This document shows positions 17,189-26,126 of a stretch of DNA of 32,984 nucleotides, in pieces (position 1 is the first letter of the stretch; each line of letters starts with the position of its first letter). The position numbers and the translations under genes were made by a program. The DNA lies in contig JAQTNW010000040.1 of NCBI GenBank assembly GCA_028713655.1, forward strand, positions 1 through 32,984, read 5' to 3'. The notes under the pieces were generated by a model. The model was not told where the DNA came from. It did not search any database and was given only the letters and a program-made list of their open reading frames with translations. This DNA is from Candidatus Methylacidiphilales bacterium (GTDB lineage Bacteria; Verrucomicrobiota; Verrucomicrobiia; Methylacidiphilales; JAAUTS01).

Positions 17189-18550
17189 ATGGACACCAGC
17201 CTCTACAACGATTATGTACTGAGCGCCAGCGTCCAGGCCGGCTGGATCAGCGAGGATCAAAAACAGGTGATCGAATCCGCCCTGGCACGTTTGCCCGGCG
17301 TTGCCGCCCTCGATTTTATGTATGACCAGGCGATGCTGGAGCAGAGCCAGGTGGACATGCTGCAGGGCTTGATCGCCCAGGCCCAAAACCCCGCGCCCGC
17401 GACGGCGGTTCCCGAACCCGCTCCGATGCATTCGGTCGAATTGCGCCCTCCGAATCCGGGGAGTGGGGGACATTCGAAAGTGTTGGATTATCTGGCATAC
17501 GCCGTTTCGGTTGGCGCCTCTGATTTACATCTCGGCCCGGATTCCCCGCCCCTGTTGCGTTACAACGGAGCGCTGATGCCCATCAGCCCGGACGCCGCTG
17601 AGTTGACGCCGGAAGAGTGCGAAACCCTGGCGCGCCAGTTTCTCAGACCCGAGCAGGTGAAAATGGTCGAAGAAACGGGGGGTGTTGATTTTTGTTACCA
17701 GGCTCCGGACCAGGCCCGGTTCCGCACCAGCGTGGTGCGGCAGCGCCGCGGTTGGGAATCGGTGTTCCGCGTGATTCAGGCGCGCGTGCGCAGCATGCAG
17801 GAATTGGGCCTTCCGCCCGTGCTGTATGAACTGGTAAAATATCATAACGGGTTGATTCTTGTGACCGGCCCGGTGGGTAGCGGTAAAACCACCACATTGG
17901 CTTCCATGGTCCAGCAGATCAATATCGAGCGGCATGACCATATCATCACTCTTGAAGATCCGGTTGAATATGTTTTTAAACCGGAGGGTTGTCAGGTCAC
18001 CCAGCGTGAAATTCACACGCACACCGAGTCCTTTTCCTCGGCGCTCCGGGCCGCCTTGCGCCAGGATCCGGATGTTGTGATGGTGGGGGAAATGCGCGAC
18101 TTGGAAACCATCTCGCTTGCCATCACCGCTTCCGAAACCGGCCACCTTGTGCTGGCTACCCTGCACACCAGTAATGCCCCGCGCACCATGCAGCGTTTGT
18201 TGGACGTTTTTCCCGTCGATCAGCAGGCGCAGATCCGCACGATGGTCAGCGAATCGTTGCGGGGCGTCATCTGCCAGCAATTGGTGCCGCGGGCCGATGG
18301 AAAGGGCCGCGCCCTGGCGCTTGAAATCATGACGAACAACCCCGCCATCGGCAATCTCATCCGCGAAGGAAATAATTTCATGCTGCCCGGCCAGATCCAA
18401 ATCGGACGCCGGGCCGGCATGCAGTTGATGGATGACGCCTTGCTGGAGCTGGTCGAAAAAAGCATTATCACCCCGGATGATGCGTTTGAGCGTTGCGAGG
18501 ACCGTAAGGCGTTCGCGCAGGAACTTGCGGGAAGGATGAAGAAGCGATGA
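17189..18550 (+). CDS. Type IV pilus retraction ATPase, PilT/PilU family, with N-terminal extension
   Basis: The 453-residue protein carries about 90 extra N-terminal residues (helical, ending in a Pro/Ala-rich linker) before the usual PilT fold. The PAS-like N domain has the ASDLHLG motif. The ATPase domain has Walker A GPVGSGKTTT at 227-236, the Asp box LEDPVEY, Walker B VVMVGEMRD and the His box GHLVLATLHT. NPAIGNLIREG resembles the AIRNLIRE retraction motif of PilT. Such hexameric motors depolymerise type IV pili at the inner membrane. It overlaps the next pilT-like gene by 4 nt (ATGA), so the two are translationally coupled. Confidence 0.9.
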   Translation: MDTSLYNDYVLSASVQAGWISEDQKQVIESALARLPGVAALDFMYDQAMLEQSQVDMLQGLIAQAQNPAPATAVPEPAPMHSVELRPPNPGSGGHSKVLDYLAYAVSVGASDLHLGPDSPPLLRYNGALMPISPDAAELTPEECETLARQFLRPEQVKMVEETGGVDFCYQAPDQARFRTSVVRQRRGWESVFRVIQARVRSMQELGLPPVLYELVKYHNGLILVTGPVGSGKTTTLASMVQQINIERHDHIITLEDPVEYVFKPEGCQVTQREIHTHTESFSSALRAALRQDPDVVMVGEMRDLETISLAITASETGHLVLATLHTSNAPRTMQRLLDVFPVDQQAQIRTMVSESLRGVICQQLVPRADGKGRALALEIMTNNPAIGNLIREGNNFMLPGQIQIGRRAGMQLMDDALLELVEKSIITPDDAFERCEDRKAFAQELAGRMKKR

Positions 18551-19626
18551 AACAACGTTGTCTGATTGACGATCTTTTTGACGTGTTGGTCAGCCAAAAC
18601 GGCTCGGATCTTCATTTGTCCGAAGGCCAGCCTCCGAAATTCCGGAAAAACGGCGAGATCCAGCCCCTGCGCGAACAACCGCTCGACCGCGCGGAGATCG
18701 AGTCCCTGCTCAGCCCCATTTGCCGGACCAAAAGCTGGGAAAAATTCCTCGAAACCGGCGATCTGGATTTTGCCTATGAAATGGATGAAGAATCCCGGTT
18801 CCGCTGCAATTACCACAAACACCTGAACGGCCTTGGCGCGGTCTTCCGTCTGATTCCAAACCGCATCAAGACAATCGACGACCTCGGCGTTCCGAAAGTG
18901 ATCGAGTCCTTCGGCAAACTTCGCTCCGGCTTGGTGCTCGTCACCGGTCCGACCGGCTCGGGAAAATCGACCACGCTGGCGGCCCTCATCGACCACATCA
19001 ACACTCATACAGCGCGGCACATTGTTACCATTGAAGAGCCCATCGAATTTGTACATAAAAACAAAAAAAGCGTCATTACACAACGCGAGGTCCCGACCGA
19101 AACGTCCACGTTTGCGACCGGCTTGAAAGGCGCCCTGCGCGAGGACAGTGACGTGGTGCTCGTGGGCGAAATGCGCGACCTGGAAACCATTTCGCTGGCT
19201 CTTACTGCGGCCGAGACCGGGCTTCTGGTTTTTGGCACCCTGCACACCAATAACGCCCGCAAAACCGTGGACCGCGTCATCGACGCCTTTCCCGCGGACC
19301 AGCAGGAACTCATCCGCACCATGCTTTCCACATCGTTGCGAGGCGTGGTGGCGCAGTTGTTGTTCAAGCGGGCCGACGGCCAGGGGCGGCTTGCGGTGAA
19401 CGAGGTACTCATCGCCAATTCGGCCGTTGCGGCCATCATCCGCGAAGGCGCCACATACAAACTCAACGATGTGCTCAAATCGGGCCGGGCGGATGGAATG
19501 CAATTGATGGACGATTCCATCGAGCATCTTCTGCATCAAAAACTGATCAGCGGAGGCGAGGCCTACATGAAATGCATCGATAAACAGCGTTTCGTCCAGT
19601 ATCTGCCCAAGACCGGCGGACACTAG
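18547..19626 (+). CDS. Type IV pilus twitching motility ATPase PilT/PilU
   Basis: The 359-residue product is of normal PilT size. It shows GSDLHLSEGQPP near residue 19, Walker A GPTGSGKST at 134-142, the Asp box IEEPIEFVH, Walker B VVLVGEMRD (203-211) and the His box LLVFGTLHT with His233. The AIRNLIRE-like segment is weaker here (SAVAAIIREG) than in the upstream paralogue, so this copy could play the PilU part and the upstream one PilT, or the reverse. It starts inside the last codons of the upstream gene and is followed 17 nt later by a trpD-like gene. No pilin or pilus assembly genes are in the window. Confidence 0.92.
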   Translation: MKQRCLIDDLFDVLVSQNGSDLHLSEGQPPKFRKNGEIQPLREQPLDRAEIESLLSPICRTKSWEKFLETGDLDFAYEMDEESRFRCNYHKHLNGLGAVFRLIPNRIKTIDDLGVPKVIESFGKLRSGLVLVTGPTGSGKSTTLAALIDHINTHTARHIVTIEEPIEFVHKNKKSVITQREVPTETSTFATGLKGALREDSDVVLVGEMRDLETISLALTAAETGLLVFGTLHTNNARKTVDRVIDAFPADQQELIRTMLSTSLRGVVAQLLFKRADGQGRLAVNEVLIANSAVAAIIREGATYKLNDVLKSGRADGMQLMDDSIEHLLHQKLISGGEAYMKCIDKQRFVQYLPKTGGH

Positions 19627-19643
19627 CCGTACTTGTTTCAATC

Positions 19644-20681
19644 ATGAAACTGCAGGAGGCCACCCAAATTTGCCAGGACGGATTCGAATTGGATTCGGGC
19701 CGGATTGCCGCGGTGGCGGAGCAATTGCTCGATCCGTCCATTCCTGAAGATGACAAGGCCGGATTTCTCCGGGCGCTGACCGACAAGGGTGAAACTCCCT
19801 CCGAACTGGCGGCGTTTGTGCAGGCGCTGCTTCCGAAGGCCGTTGATCCCGGATTTAAGGGGGAATGGAATGGCAGGCCGCTTTTCGATTGTTGCGGTAC
19901 CGGGGGCGGCGGATTGAGCCTGGTCAATATTTCCACCGCCATGGTGTTTGTACTGGCGTCAGCGGGCGTCCCGGTGGTGAAACACGGAAACCACGGCGTG
20001 ACCAAAGTCTCCGGCAGCGCCGATGTGCTCGACGTGCTCGGAATCCGGCGCGACCTTCCCCCGGAAAAGGCCCGCGCGGTTTTTGAGAAAACGGGCGCGG
20101 TTTTTTTCATGGCCCCGGCCTATCATCCCGCATTTGCCGGGCTGGCCTCCGTGCGGAAGCGCCTGGCTTTGGAAGGGCGGAGGACCGTTTTTAATTTGCT
20201 CGGCCCGTTATTGAACCCGGCGTGTCCCGACACGCAGTTGATCGGGGTTTTCAAACAGGAACATGTCGTCCTCTTTTCAAAAGCCATGCGCCTGCTGGGG
20301 CGGAAGCGGTTTCTGGCGGTTTACGGCGAGGGCGAGGATGGCGCCGCTTTGGGCGAATATTCAATTTTCGGAAAAAATTTGTCGCACGGTTCCTTCGCTT
20401 TGGATGTACCGCAGCCGGAACCCGAAGACGTGCCGTCCGGTTCCTTCCGCGATTTGGTGGTTTCAGGCAAGGAAGAGAGCGCGGAACGGATTTTATCCGT
20501 GCTGCGCGGGCGCGAGCGCGGGTTGCTGAAGGAAATGATCGTGCAGAATACCGCCATTGGCCTGTTGGTGCATGGATCTTCGCCTGATTTCGCCGCAGGC
20601 TGCGCCCTCGCAAGGGAGCGGATCGAGTCCGGGGCGGCGCTGGCCAAGCTGGAAGAATGGAAGTCCGCGTGCATTTCCTAA
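19644..20681 (+). CDS. TrpD-family (anthranilate phosphoribosyltransferase-like) protein with altered motifs
   Basis: The 345-residue protein is homologous to TrpD over its length: helical N-terminal domain, CGTGGGGLSLVNIST (84-98), VVKHGNHGVTKVSGSADVL (111-129), MAPAYHPA and RRTVFNLLGPLLNPA (179-193). TrpD joins anthranilate and PRPP in tryptophan synthesis. Three signature positions differ from the usual enzyme: GTGGD reads GTGGG (Gly89), HGNR reads HGNH (His117), and the metal-binding DE pair reads GE (Gly237/Glu238). The substrate-side Arg in VRKRL is kept. No other trp gene is near; it follows the pilT pair by 17 nt. It may be a divergent TrpD, or a paralogue with another substrate. Confidence 0.75.
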   Translation: MKLQEATQICQDGFELDSGRIAAVAEQLLDPSIPEDDKAGFLRALTDKGETPSELAAFVQALLPKAVDPGFKGEWNGRPLFDCCGTGGGGLSLVNISTAMVFVLASAGVPVVKHGNHGVTKVSGSADVLDVLGIRRDLPPEKARAVFEKTGAVFFMAPAYHPAFAGLASVRKRLALEGRRTVFNLLGPLLNPACPDTQLIGVFKQEHVVLFSKAMRLLGRKRFLAVYGEGEDGAALGEYSIFGKNLSHGSFALDVPQPEPEDVPSGSFRDLVVSGKEESAERILSVLRGRERGLLKEMIVQNTAIGLLVHGSSPDFAAGCALARERIESGAALAKLEEWKSACIS

Positions 20682-20839
20682 CATCTATTCCGAAACATTT
20701 TAGCGCCTATATCGGCGGTTACTTGGACGCATCCTATCCTGATGCCAACGGCATGCCCGGCGGGAAACCAGACCCTGCCAAAGTCTTCAATCTTTATCCC
20801 GCTGCCGTTAAAAAGCTGACTGGCAGGAATTTTGAATGA
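20682..20839 (+). other. Possible 3' fragment of an unknown gene
   Basis: The frame overlapping the trpD-like stop and ending at TGA 20837-20839 reads TSIPKHFSAYIGGYLDASYP and continues with DANGMPGGKPDP up to a KKLTGRNFE end. It looks like ordinary protein sequence with a natural C-terminus, but there is no credible start codon outside the trpD-like gene, where an ATG at 20657 lies in another frame. It could be the remnant of a gene cut off at its 5' side. From 20840 to 20910 nothing is seen. Confidence 0.2.
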
Positions 20840-20910
20840 CGATGAACAAACCATGAACCAATCCGTAAATTCACGTTAATATTTGACGGTTGGCGTCCGG
20901 CATAAAAAAT

Positions 20911-21198
20911 ATGGAAGCCTTATTCCTGATTCCTCTCCTCCTTTTCCCCCTATTCATGATTTTGGGGATTGTTTTGATTATTTTCTGGATATGGATGCTT
21001 GTTGACTGCGCTCAAAATGAATCCTCATCCGGAAACGATAAAATAATCTGGATATTGGTTATTATTCTTACAGGTTGGCTCGGAGCTTTGATCTACTATT
21101 TTGTAAGGCGTCCTCAAAGGCTCAAATTGAAAACATCCCCTCCTCCCCTGCCTTTGGATGGCATTCATCCAAAGCCCGCACGCATCGCTCGACGGTAA
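20911..21198 (+). CDS. Small membrane protein with PLDc_N-like two-helix domain
   Basis: The product of the ATG at 20911 (95 aa) has two hydrophobic helices, residues 3-30 (LFLIPLLLFPLFMILGIVLIIFW) and about 45-63 (IIWILVIILTGWLGALIYYF), joined by WMLVDCAQNE. The pattern WMLVDC then WxLGALIYYFVRRP is that of the PLDc_N family (phospholipase D nuclease N-terminal domain), small integral membrane proteins of unknown function. The coding DNA is clearly more AT-rich than its neighbours, suggesting acquisition. The last 77 nt overlap the convergent glycosyltransferase gene, so the true C-terminus after RRPQRLKLK may be an extension created by loss of the original stop. A TTG at 20890 would add seven residues. 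Confidence 0.7.
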   Translation: MEALFLIPLLLFPLFMILGIVLIIFWIWMLVDCAQNESSSGNDKIIWILVIILTGWLGALIYYFVRRPQRLKLKTSPPPLPLDGIHPKPARIARR

Positions 21199-22363
21199 AC
21201 AGCAACCACAGGGTCAGAGGCGCGGCCACGAGCGATATCTGCCAGTGGCGCGCGCTCAGGGCCAGGAAGCCGCAGGACCAGAAAAAGGCGGTCCAAAACA
21301 AAATAGAGTGTCGGGGCAAGGGCAGCCGCAGAAAATAAATGCACCAGACGAGGCCAAGCACCAATTCGTATGATTTGACGTGCGGGGTGAAAATCAGCCA
21401 GTAAACCACAGCCAGAGCCAGGGTGAGATCGGCACTCCAGCTTTTGAGGGATTGGAGTTTGTTCAAGCGCCACACAAACCAGACGAGCGCCGCCATGGCG
21501 AACAGGTAGCTGAGCAGCATCCCCGCAGCTTGCCACCCATCAGGCAGTGCGGTGAGCACGAAGCCTTTCCAGGCCACGTTGGTTGCCATTTCATCGCTTT
21601 GCCGCCCGCGCAGGATTTCCCAGAGGCTGTGCAGCCAGTCGAGGTGAGCATGCCACCCGCACAAGAGCAGGCTCAGAGCGGCCCAAAGGATGCTTCCCAG
21701 TATCAGTCCGGCGCAAAAGCGTTTGTGGCCTGTCAGGAGCATCAGCAACAGGCCGCAGAGCACGAATTGCGGTTTATAGAAGGCGCAGGAAAAAACCAGT
21801 CCTGCAGCCAAGGCCTGGCTGTTTCGCAGGAGCTGACAACTTGCGCAAAGAATCAGGAAGGTCAGGCATGCATTTTGTCCCAAGGCAAGGGCGTACGTTA
21901 AGGGTGCAAACGACAAAATTAGCAGCCAGCAGGCGGCCGTCATTTTTTTAAATAGTGGAAGCCCGTGCAGCAATAAAAGAGCGGCTGCCACAGTGCAGGC
22001 GATTGAAAACCAGAACCAACCTTTGACCCAAAGGATGTAGGGCAGGGGGAGCGCCTTTTCGGAGATCCAGGCATAGAGCGGACTATAGCGAAAATTAAAA
22101 CGTTCCAATTCTTCGCCCCGGTCGAATGCCTCCCGTTCAAACCAGCGGTAGAGTTCCCGTCCGAAATGGTAATCGCGATAGAGAACGCGGTAGTCTTCCC
22201 GTTTGAGCATTTGTCCGGAGGCATAGAATTGTTTGAGATCGCCGCCCAGATCCGTGCCCGGTTGCCATTGGGCGGGAAGATGGAGGTAAAAGTTGGCGAG
22301 GAGATAGGCGCAGAGACAAGCGGCTGTAAGTCCGATCCCGATCAAAATCCGTTCTGTTCTCAC
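21122..22363 (-). CDS. GT87-family (DUF2029) membrane glycosyltransferase
   Basis: The 413-residue protein is an integral membrane protein with about ten hydrophobic helices. After the first helix it has GGDLKQFYASGQML, where the Asp matches the catalytic acidic residue of GT-C enzymes, and later FRYSPLYAW with the Pro-rich loop. This resembles the DUF2029/GT87 family, which uses polyprenyl-phosphate sugars on the periplasmic side, as in mycobacterial mannosyltransferases. It starts 22 nt after larC on the same strand and is probably cotranscribed with it, though no functional link is known. Its C-terminus overlaps the convergent small membrane protein gene. Confidence 0.8.
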   Translation of the reverse strand: MRTERILIGIGLTAACLCAYLLANFYLHLPAQWQPGTDLGGDLKQFYASGQMLKREDYRVLYRDYHFGRELYRWFEREAFDRGEELERFNFRYSPLYAWISEKALPLPYILWVKGWFWFSIACTVAAALLLLHGLPLFKKMTAACWLLILSFAPLTYALALGQNACLTFLILCASCQLLRNSQALAAGLVFSCAFYKPQFVLCGLLLMLLTGHKRFCAGLILGSILWAALSLLLCGWHAHLDWLHSLWEILRGRQSDEMATNVAWKGFVLTALPDGWQAAGMLLSYLFAMAALVWFVWRLNKLQSLKSWSADLTLALAVVYWLIFTPHVKSYELVLGLVWCIYFLRLPLPRHSILFWTAFFWSCGFLALSARHWQISLVAAPLTLWLLFTVERCVRALDECHPKAGEEGMFSI

Positions 22364-22385
22364 GAGAAATGAATCTTTATCCAGT

Positions 22386-23657
22386 TTAAGTCTCTGGAGA
22401 TTGCCGTGCGGCGGCCATGCTTGCTTGATAGACCTCTTGCAGGCTGACGCCGTGTTTTTCAGCGATGCGCCGGCAGCTTTCGTATTCCGGGCTGATTTGG
22501 ACGATTTTATCGCCGATGCGCCCGATCTTGACGCTCACCGCGCCCCAGGGGGTTTGGACTTCACGCGTGTCGCGTTGCAGCTTGATGCGGTCGGCTTGAT
22601 AAACCCGCAGGCCGAAAGCGGTGGTTTCGCTGAAAATCAGATGCAACGCCGCGTCCCTGGCTGATTCCGGTGTGATGACCTGAAGTTGCACCGCAGGGCG
22701 GCTCTTCTTCATAGTTAGGGGTACGAAAGCCACGTCATAAACCCCGGCTTGCATGAGTTTTTCCGACAGGTAACCCAGTGTCTCTCCGCTGCAATCGTCG
22801 AGGTTGGTTTCCAGGACCAGTACGCGGTCGGTGTCATATTTTTCGGAAGACTGGGATGACGCGCCGAGCAAGGCCCTTAGGACGTTGGGCCGGCCGGCAA
22901 TTTCGCGCGAGCCGAGACCGTAGCCGATTTTTTCAACCGTGAAGGAATGCAGCGGGGCAAAACTCTCGGCAAATTCAGCCAGCAGGGCCGCGCCTGTGGG
23001 GGTGATGAGTTCGTGCGGCACATCGATTTGGGTGATCGGAATGCCCGAAAGAATCGCCAGCGTGGCCGGGGCCGGTATGGGGAAGACGCCATGGGCGCAG
23101 GTGATTGTGCCGCGCCCGTCCGCGAGCGGCGAGGCGAGTACTTTTTTAATCCCCAGATTTTCCAGCGCGATGCAGGCGCCGGTGATATCGACAATGGAAT
23201 CGATGGCGCCGACTTCGTGGAAATGAATCTCCTCGATTGTTTTTCCGTGGATTTTGGCTTCAGCCTCCCCGATCCTGCGGAAGACATTCAGGGCGCGCTG
23301 TTTGACGCCTGTTGAAAGGGATGAAGATTCGATGAGTTGGCGGATGTCGGAATAGGAACGGCCATGCGTATGGGGTTCGGAGTGGTGATGATTTTCATGA
23401 GCATGCGCGTGGGCATGCCCGTGGTCGTGATGGGAATGTTCGTGGGTGTGGTGGGAATGCTCATGAACGTCAAATTTAATTCCGGCGATGGAACCCCGGG
23501 TGGCCCGGTTTGCATGGAGGTGGAAATCCGTGTGGACGGGCAGCTTTTTCAGTTCGGCTTCAAGGACTTCCAGGGGAAGGCCGAGGTCCAGGCAGGCGCC
23601 GAGGAACATATCGCCGCTGATGCCGGAAAAGCAGTCCAAATAGAGCGCATTAGCCAT
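22386..23657 (-). CDS. larC: Nickel pincer cofactor biosynthesis protein LarC
   Basis: LarC inserts nickel into the pyridinium-3,5-bisthiocarboxylate mononucleotide to make the nickel pincer cofactor of lactate racemase and related enzymes. The 423-residue protein has YLDCFSGISGDMFLGACLDLG at the N-terminus, EEIHFHEVGAIDSIVDITG (about 143-161), ELITPTGAALL and the C-terminal LETNLDDCSGETLGYL domain. A histidine-rich linker spans residues 65-98 with 18 His in 34 positions, a likely nickel store or relay. The two halves are fused in one frame, unlike the Lactobacillus gene that needs a ribosomal frameshift. larA, larB and larE are not in the window. Confidence 0.93.
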   Translation of the reverse strand: MANALYLDCFSGISGDMFLGACLDLGLPLEVLEAELKKLPVHTDFHLHANRATRGSIAGIKFDVHEHSHHTHEHSHHDHGHAHAHAHENHHHSEPHTHGRSYSDIRQLIESSSLSTGVKQRALNVFRRIGEAEAKIHGKTIEEIHFHEVGAIDSIVDITGACIALENLGIKKVLASPLADGRGTITCAHGVFPIPAPATLAILSGIPITQIDVPHELITPTGAALLAEFAESFAPLHSFTVEKIGYGLGSREIAGRPNVLRALLGASSQSSEKYDTDRVLVLETNLDDCSGETLGYLSEKLMQAGVYDVAFVPLTMKKSRPAVQLQVITPESARDAALHLIFSETTAFGLRVYQADRIKLQRDTREVQTPWGAVSVKIGRIGDKIVQISPEYESCRRIAEKHGVSLQEVYQASMAAARQSPET

Positions 23658-23756
23658 AATGGGTTATCCAAGCGGACGTGAGGTATAAACTCAAGAGTAA
23701 CGGCAGGGCAATCGCATTAAAGTTGCGGATTTTGCAGAGGTATGGCAACAAATTTG

Positions 23757-23855
23757 GACTGCGGCGGCAGGACGCCGCTTTCTACTGCGGGCGACATGTC
23801 GCCCGTCCTAAAGCGCAGACATGTCTGCGCACTCCAAAATTCGCGCTTCGCGCGG
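23757..23855. repeat. Cluster of REP-like palindromes upstream of sucC
   Basis: Four palindromic units follow each other. GCGGCG (23761-23766) pairs with CGCCGC (23773-23778). CGGGCGACATGTCGCCCG (23788-23805) and GCGCAGACATGTCTGCGC (23813-23830) are both perfect 18-bp palindromes centred on ACATGT. The last is CGCG-CTT-CGCG (23842-23852). The block is flanked by TTTGGACTGCG and TGCGCACTCCAAA, which are near-inverted. The 320-nt gap between larC and sucC holds this block and no credible gene. Confidence 0.8.
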
Positions 23856-23977
23856 CGATGGCATGGGAAAAAATCTTTGACGCAGGGGGCTTCATCTGGG
23901 ATTGTCGATTGTTTATGCTGGACGGTAATAAGCCCAATCTATCGATGCCCGCCATCGTTTAGCTTCCGCTCTCTTTT

Positions 23978-25165
23978 ATGAATATTCACGAATATCAAGC
24001 CAAGGAATTGCTCGAAAAATTTGGAGTGGCCACGCCGCGCGGAAAAGTGGCTTCCAGCCCGGACGAAGCCGAGCAAGTCGCCCGAACCTTGGGCAACAAC
24101 CTCGTCGTCAAGGCCCAGATCCACGCCGGAGGCCGCGGCAAGGGAACGTTCAAGGACGGGTTCAAGGGCGGGGTGCAACTGGCCAAAACGGCGGGCCAGG
24201 TGAAGGACCTGGCGGAAAAAATGCTTAACAATACGCTCATCACACATCAGACCGGCCCCGCTGGACGGGTTGTTTCCAGGGTGTTGGTGGCGGAATCGGT
24301 CACCATCGACCGGGAGCTGTATTTTGCGATCGTGATGGACCGCGCGACAAACGGCCCGGTCGTGATGGCCAGCCGCCAGGGGGGCATGGACATTGAGGAA
24401 GTGGCCGCCAAGTCGCCCGAGGCGATTTATCGCGAAAACATCAATCCGGCGCTCGGCTTGCAGCCGTATCAGGCGCGCAAGCTCTCCAAGCTTCTGGGTT
24501 TCGGCCCCACCGAAATGCGCGATCCCTGCCGCCTCTTCCATGCGGTGTACGACCTTTTCATCAAGAACGACTGCTCGATGGTTGAGATCAACCCGCTGGT
24601 TGTCACGAAGGGCGGGGAGGTTCTGGCCCTCGACGCCAAGCTGAATTTTGACGACAACGCGTTGTTCCGGCATCCGGAAATCGTGGCGATGCGGGACATC
24701 GGCGAAGAAGATCCGCGCGAAGTGGCGGCCTCAAAATCCAACCTGAATTACATCAGCCTGTCCGGAAACATCGGTTGCATGGTCAACGGCGCGGGCCTGG
24801 CGATGGCGACGATGGACATCATTCATTTTTACGGGGGCGAGCCGGCCAACTTCCTGGATGTCGGCGGTGGCGCCAACGAGCAACAGGTGACCGAGGCTTT
24901 CAAAATCCTCATGAGCGATCCGGGCGTGAAGGCCATTCTGGTGAACATTTTCGGCGGGATCATGAAATGTGACATCATCGCGCAGGGCATCATCAATGCC
25001 GTGAAAAACACCGGGTTGCCGGTGCCCCTGGTGGTTCGTCTCGAGGGGACGAATGTGGAAAAGGGGCGCGCCTTGCTGCGCGAATCCAATCTTCCGATTA
25101 TTGCGGCCGACCAATTGGCCGATGCCGCGGAAAAAGTTGTCAAAGCTGCGAAGGAGCAAAAATAA
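23978..25165 (+). CDS. sucC: Succinyl-CoA ligase (ADP/GDP-forming), beta subunit
   Basis: SucC pairs with SucD in the TCA cycle to make nucleoside triphosphate from succinyl-CoA. The 395-residue product begins [22 protein letters not shown], the standard SucC N-terminus, has the ATP-grasp lysine/glycine segment [17 protein letters not shown] and the metal-binding EINPLVV, and carries the C-terminal CoA-ligase domain ([29 protein letters not shown]). The length is normal. No Shine-Dalgarno sequence precedes the ATG. sucD starts 1 nt after its stop. Confidence 0.97.
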   Translation: MNIHEYQAKELLEKFGVATPRGKVASSPDEAEQVARTLGNNLVVKAQIHAGGRGKGTFKDGFKGGVQLAKTAGQVKDLAEKMLNNTLITHQTGPAGRVVSRVLVAESVTIDRELYFAIVMDRATNGPVVMASRQGGMDIEEVAAKSPEAIYRENINPALGLQPYQARKLSKLLGFGPTEMRDPCRLFHAVYDLFIKNDCSMVEINPLVVTKGGEVLALDAKLNFDDNALFRHPEIVAMRDIGEEDPREVAASKSNLNYISLSGNIGCMVNGAGLAMATMDIIHFYGGEPANFLDVGGGANEQQVTEAFKILMSDPGVKAILVNIFGGIMKCDIIAQGIINAVKNTGLPVPLVVRLEGTNVEKGRALLRESNLPIIAADQLADAAEKVVKAAKEQK

Positions 25166-25166
25166 T

Positions 25167-26045
25167 ATGTCCGTTTTAGTTGGAAAGAATACGCGTTTGG
25201 TTGTCCAGGGCATCACCGGCAAGGCCGGCAGTTTTCATACATTGAGTTGCATGGAATACGGTACGAATGTGGTGGCCGGGGTGACGCCCGCGCGCGGCGG
25301 CGAGTTGTTTGAAGACAAAGTGCCGGTGTTTGACACGGTTTCCGAGGCCCGCCGGGAAACCCATTGCAACGCCAGCATGATTTTTGTCCCGCCCCCGTTT
25401 GCGGCGGATTCGATCATCGAGGCCATTGACGCCGGGGTCGAATTGGTGGTTTGCATCACCGAAGGCATTCCCGTGGAGGATATGATGCGCGTGAAGATCG
25501 CGATGCAGGGAAGGCCGACGGTTTTGATCGGGCCGAATTGCCCCGGCATCATCACGCCGGGCGAGTGCAAAATCGGCATCATGCCGGGTTACATTCATAA
25601 GGCCGGCAGCGTTGGCGTGGTTTCACGCAGCGGTACCCTGACCTACGAGGCGGTCTGGCAGTTGACCAATCGCGGCTATGGGCAGTCCACCTGCATCGGC
25701 ATCGGAGGCGACCCCATCCATGGGATGACCCATCGACAGGCCATTGAGTTTTTCAACAATGACCCGGCTACGGAAGCCATTGTCATGATCGGTGAAATCG
25801 GCGGGTCCGAGGAGGAGGAAGCCGCGGAATTTATCCAGAAAAACGTCAGGAAACCGGTGGCGGCGTTTATTGCGGGGCAGACGGCGCCTCCAGGACGGCG
25901 CATGGGCCATGCGGGAGCGATTGTGTCCGGCGGCAAGGGCACAGCCGCAGCCAAGGTTCAAGCTTTGGAATCCGCAGGGGTGGCCGTGGCCCAAACGCTC
26001 GCCCAGATTGGCGATACGCTGGTGAAAGCGATTCAGAAGCAGTGA
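25167..26045 (+). CDS. sucD: Succinyl-CoA ligase, alpha subunit
   Basis: The 292-residue product binds CoA and carries the phospho-histidine. It has the N-terminal CoA-binding Rossmann motif [60 protein letters not shown] and the active-site [15 protein letters not shown] with its catalytic histidine. Its ATG at 25167 is preceded by AAGGAG (25151-25156) inside the sucC end, so translation is coupled. A longer open frame exists upstream but only shadows sucC. Confidence 0.97.
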   Translation: MSVLVGKNTRLVVQGITGKAGSFHTLSCMEYGTNVVAGVTPARGGELFEDKVPVFDTVSEARRETHCNASMIFVPPPFAADSIIEAIDAGVELVVCITEGIPVEDMMRVKIAMQGRPTVLIGPNCPGIITPGECKIGIMPGYIHKAGSVGVVSRSGTLTYEAVWQLTNRGYGQSTCIGIGGDPIHGMTHRQAIEFFNNDPATEAIVMIGEIGGSEEEEAAEFIQKNVRKPVAAFIAGQTAPPGRRMGHAGAIVSGGKGTAAAKVQALESAGVAVAQTLAQIGDTLVKAIQKQ

Positions 26046-26082
26046 AAGATCAGAATTTCCAAGACAAAATGCAGCCGGGATG

Positions 26083-26112
26083 TTAAGACTCCTTATTAGC
26101 AAGATTTATAAT
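26083..26112 (+). promoter_or_regulatory. Putative sigma-70-type promoter of the aminotransferase gene
   Basis: TTAAGA (26083-26088, four of six to TTGACA), an 18-base spacer and a perfect TATAAT (26107-26112). Transcription would start near 26119, only about 8 nt before the ATG at 26127, so the leader is too short for a Shine-Dalgarno sequence, and none is seen. This is a second case of a near-leaderless layout. Confidence 0.5.
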
Positions 26113-26126
26113 TAACCGATCCAATT

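Noticed and set aside
23678-23962. 94-codon plus-strand open frame before sucC
   Set aside because: It runs through the palindrome cluster; its codons are dictated by the repeat, and it has no ribosome binding site or recognisable protein pattern.
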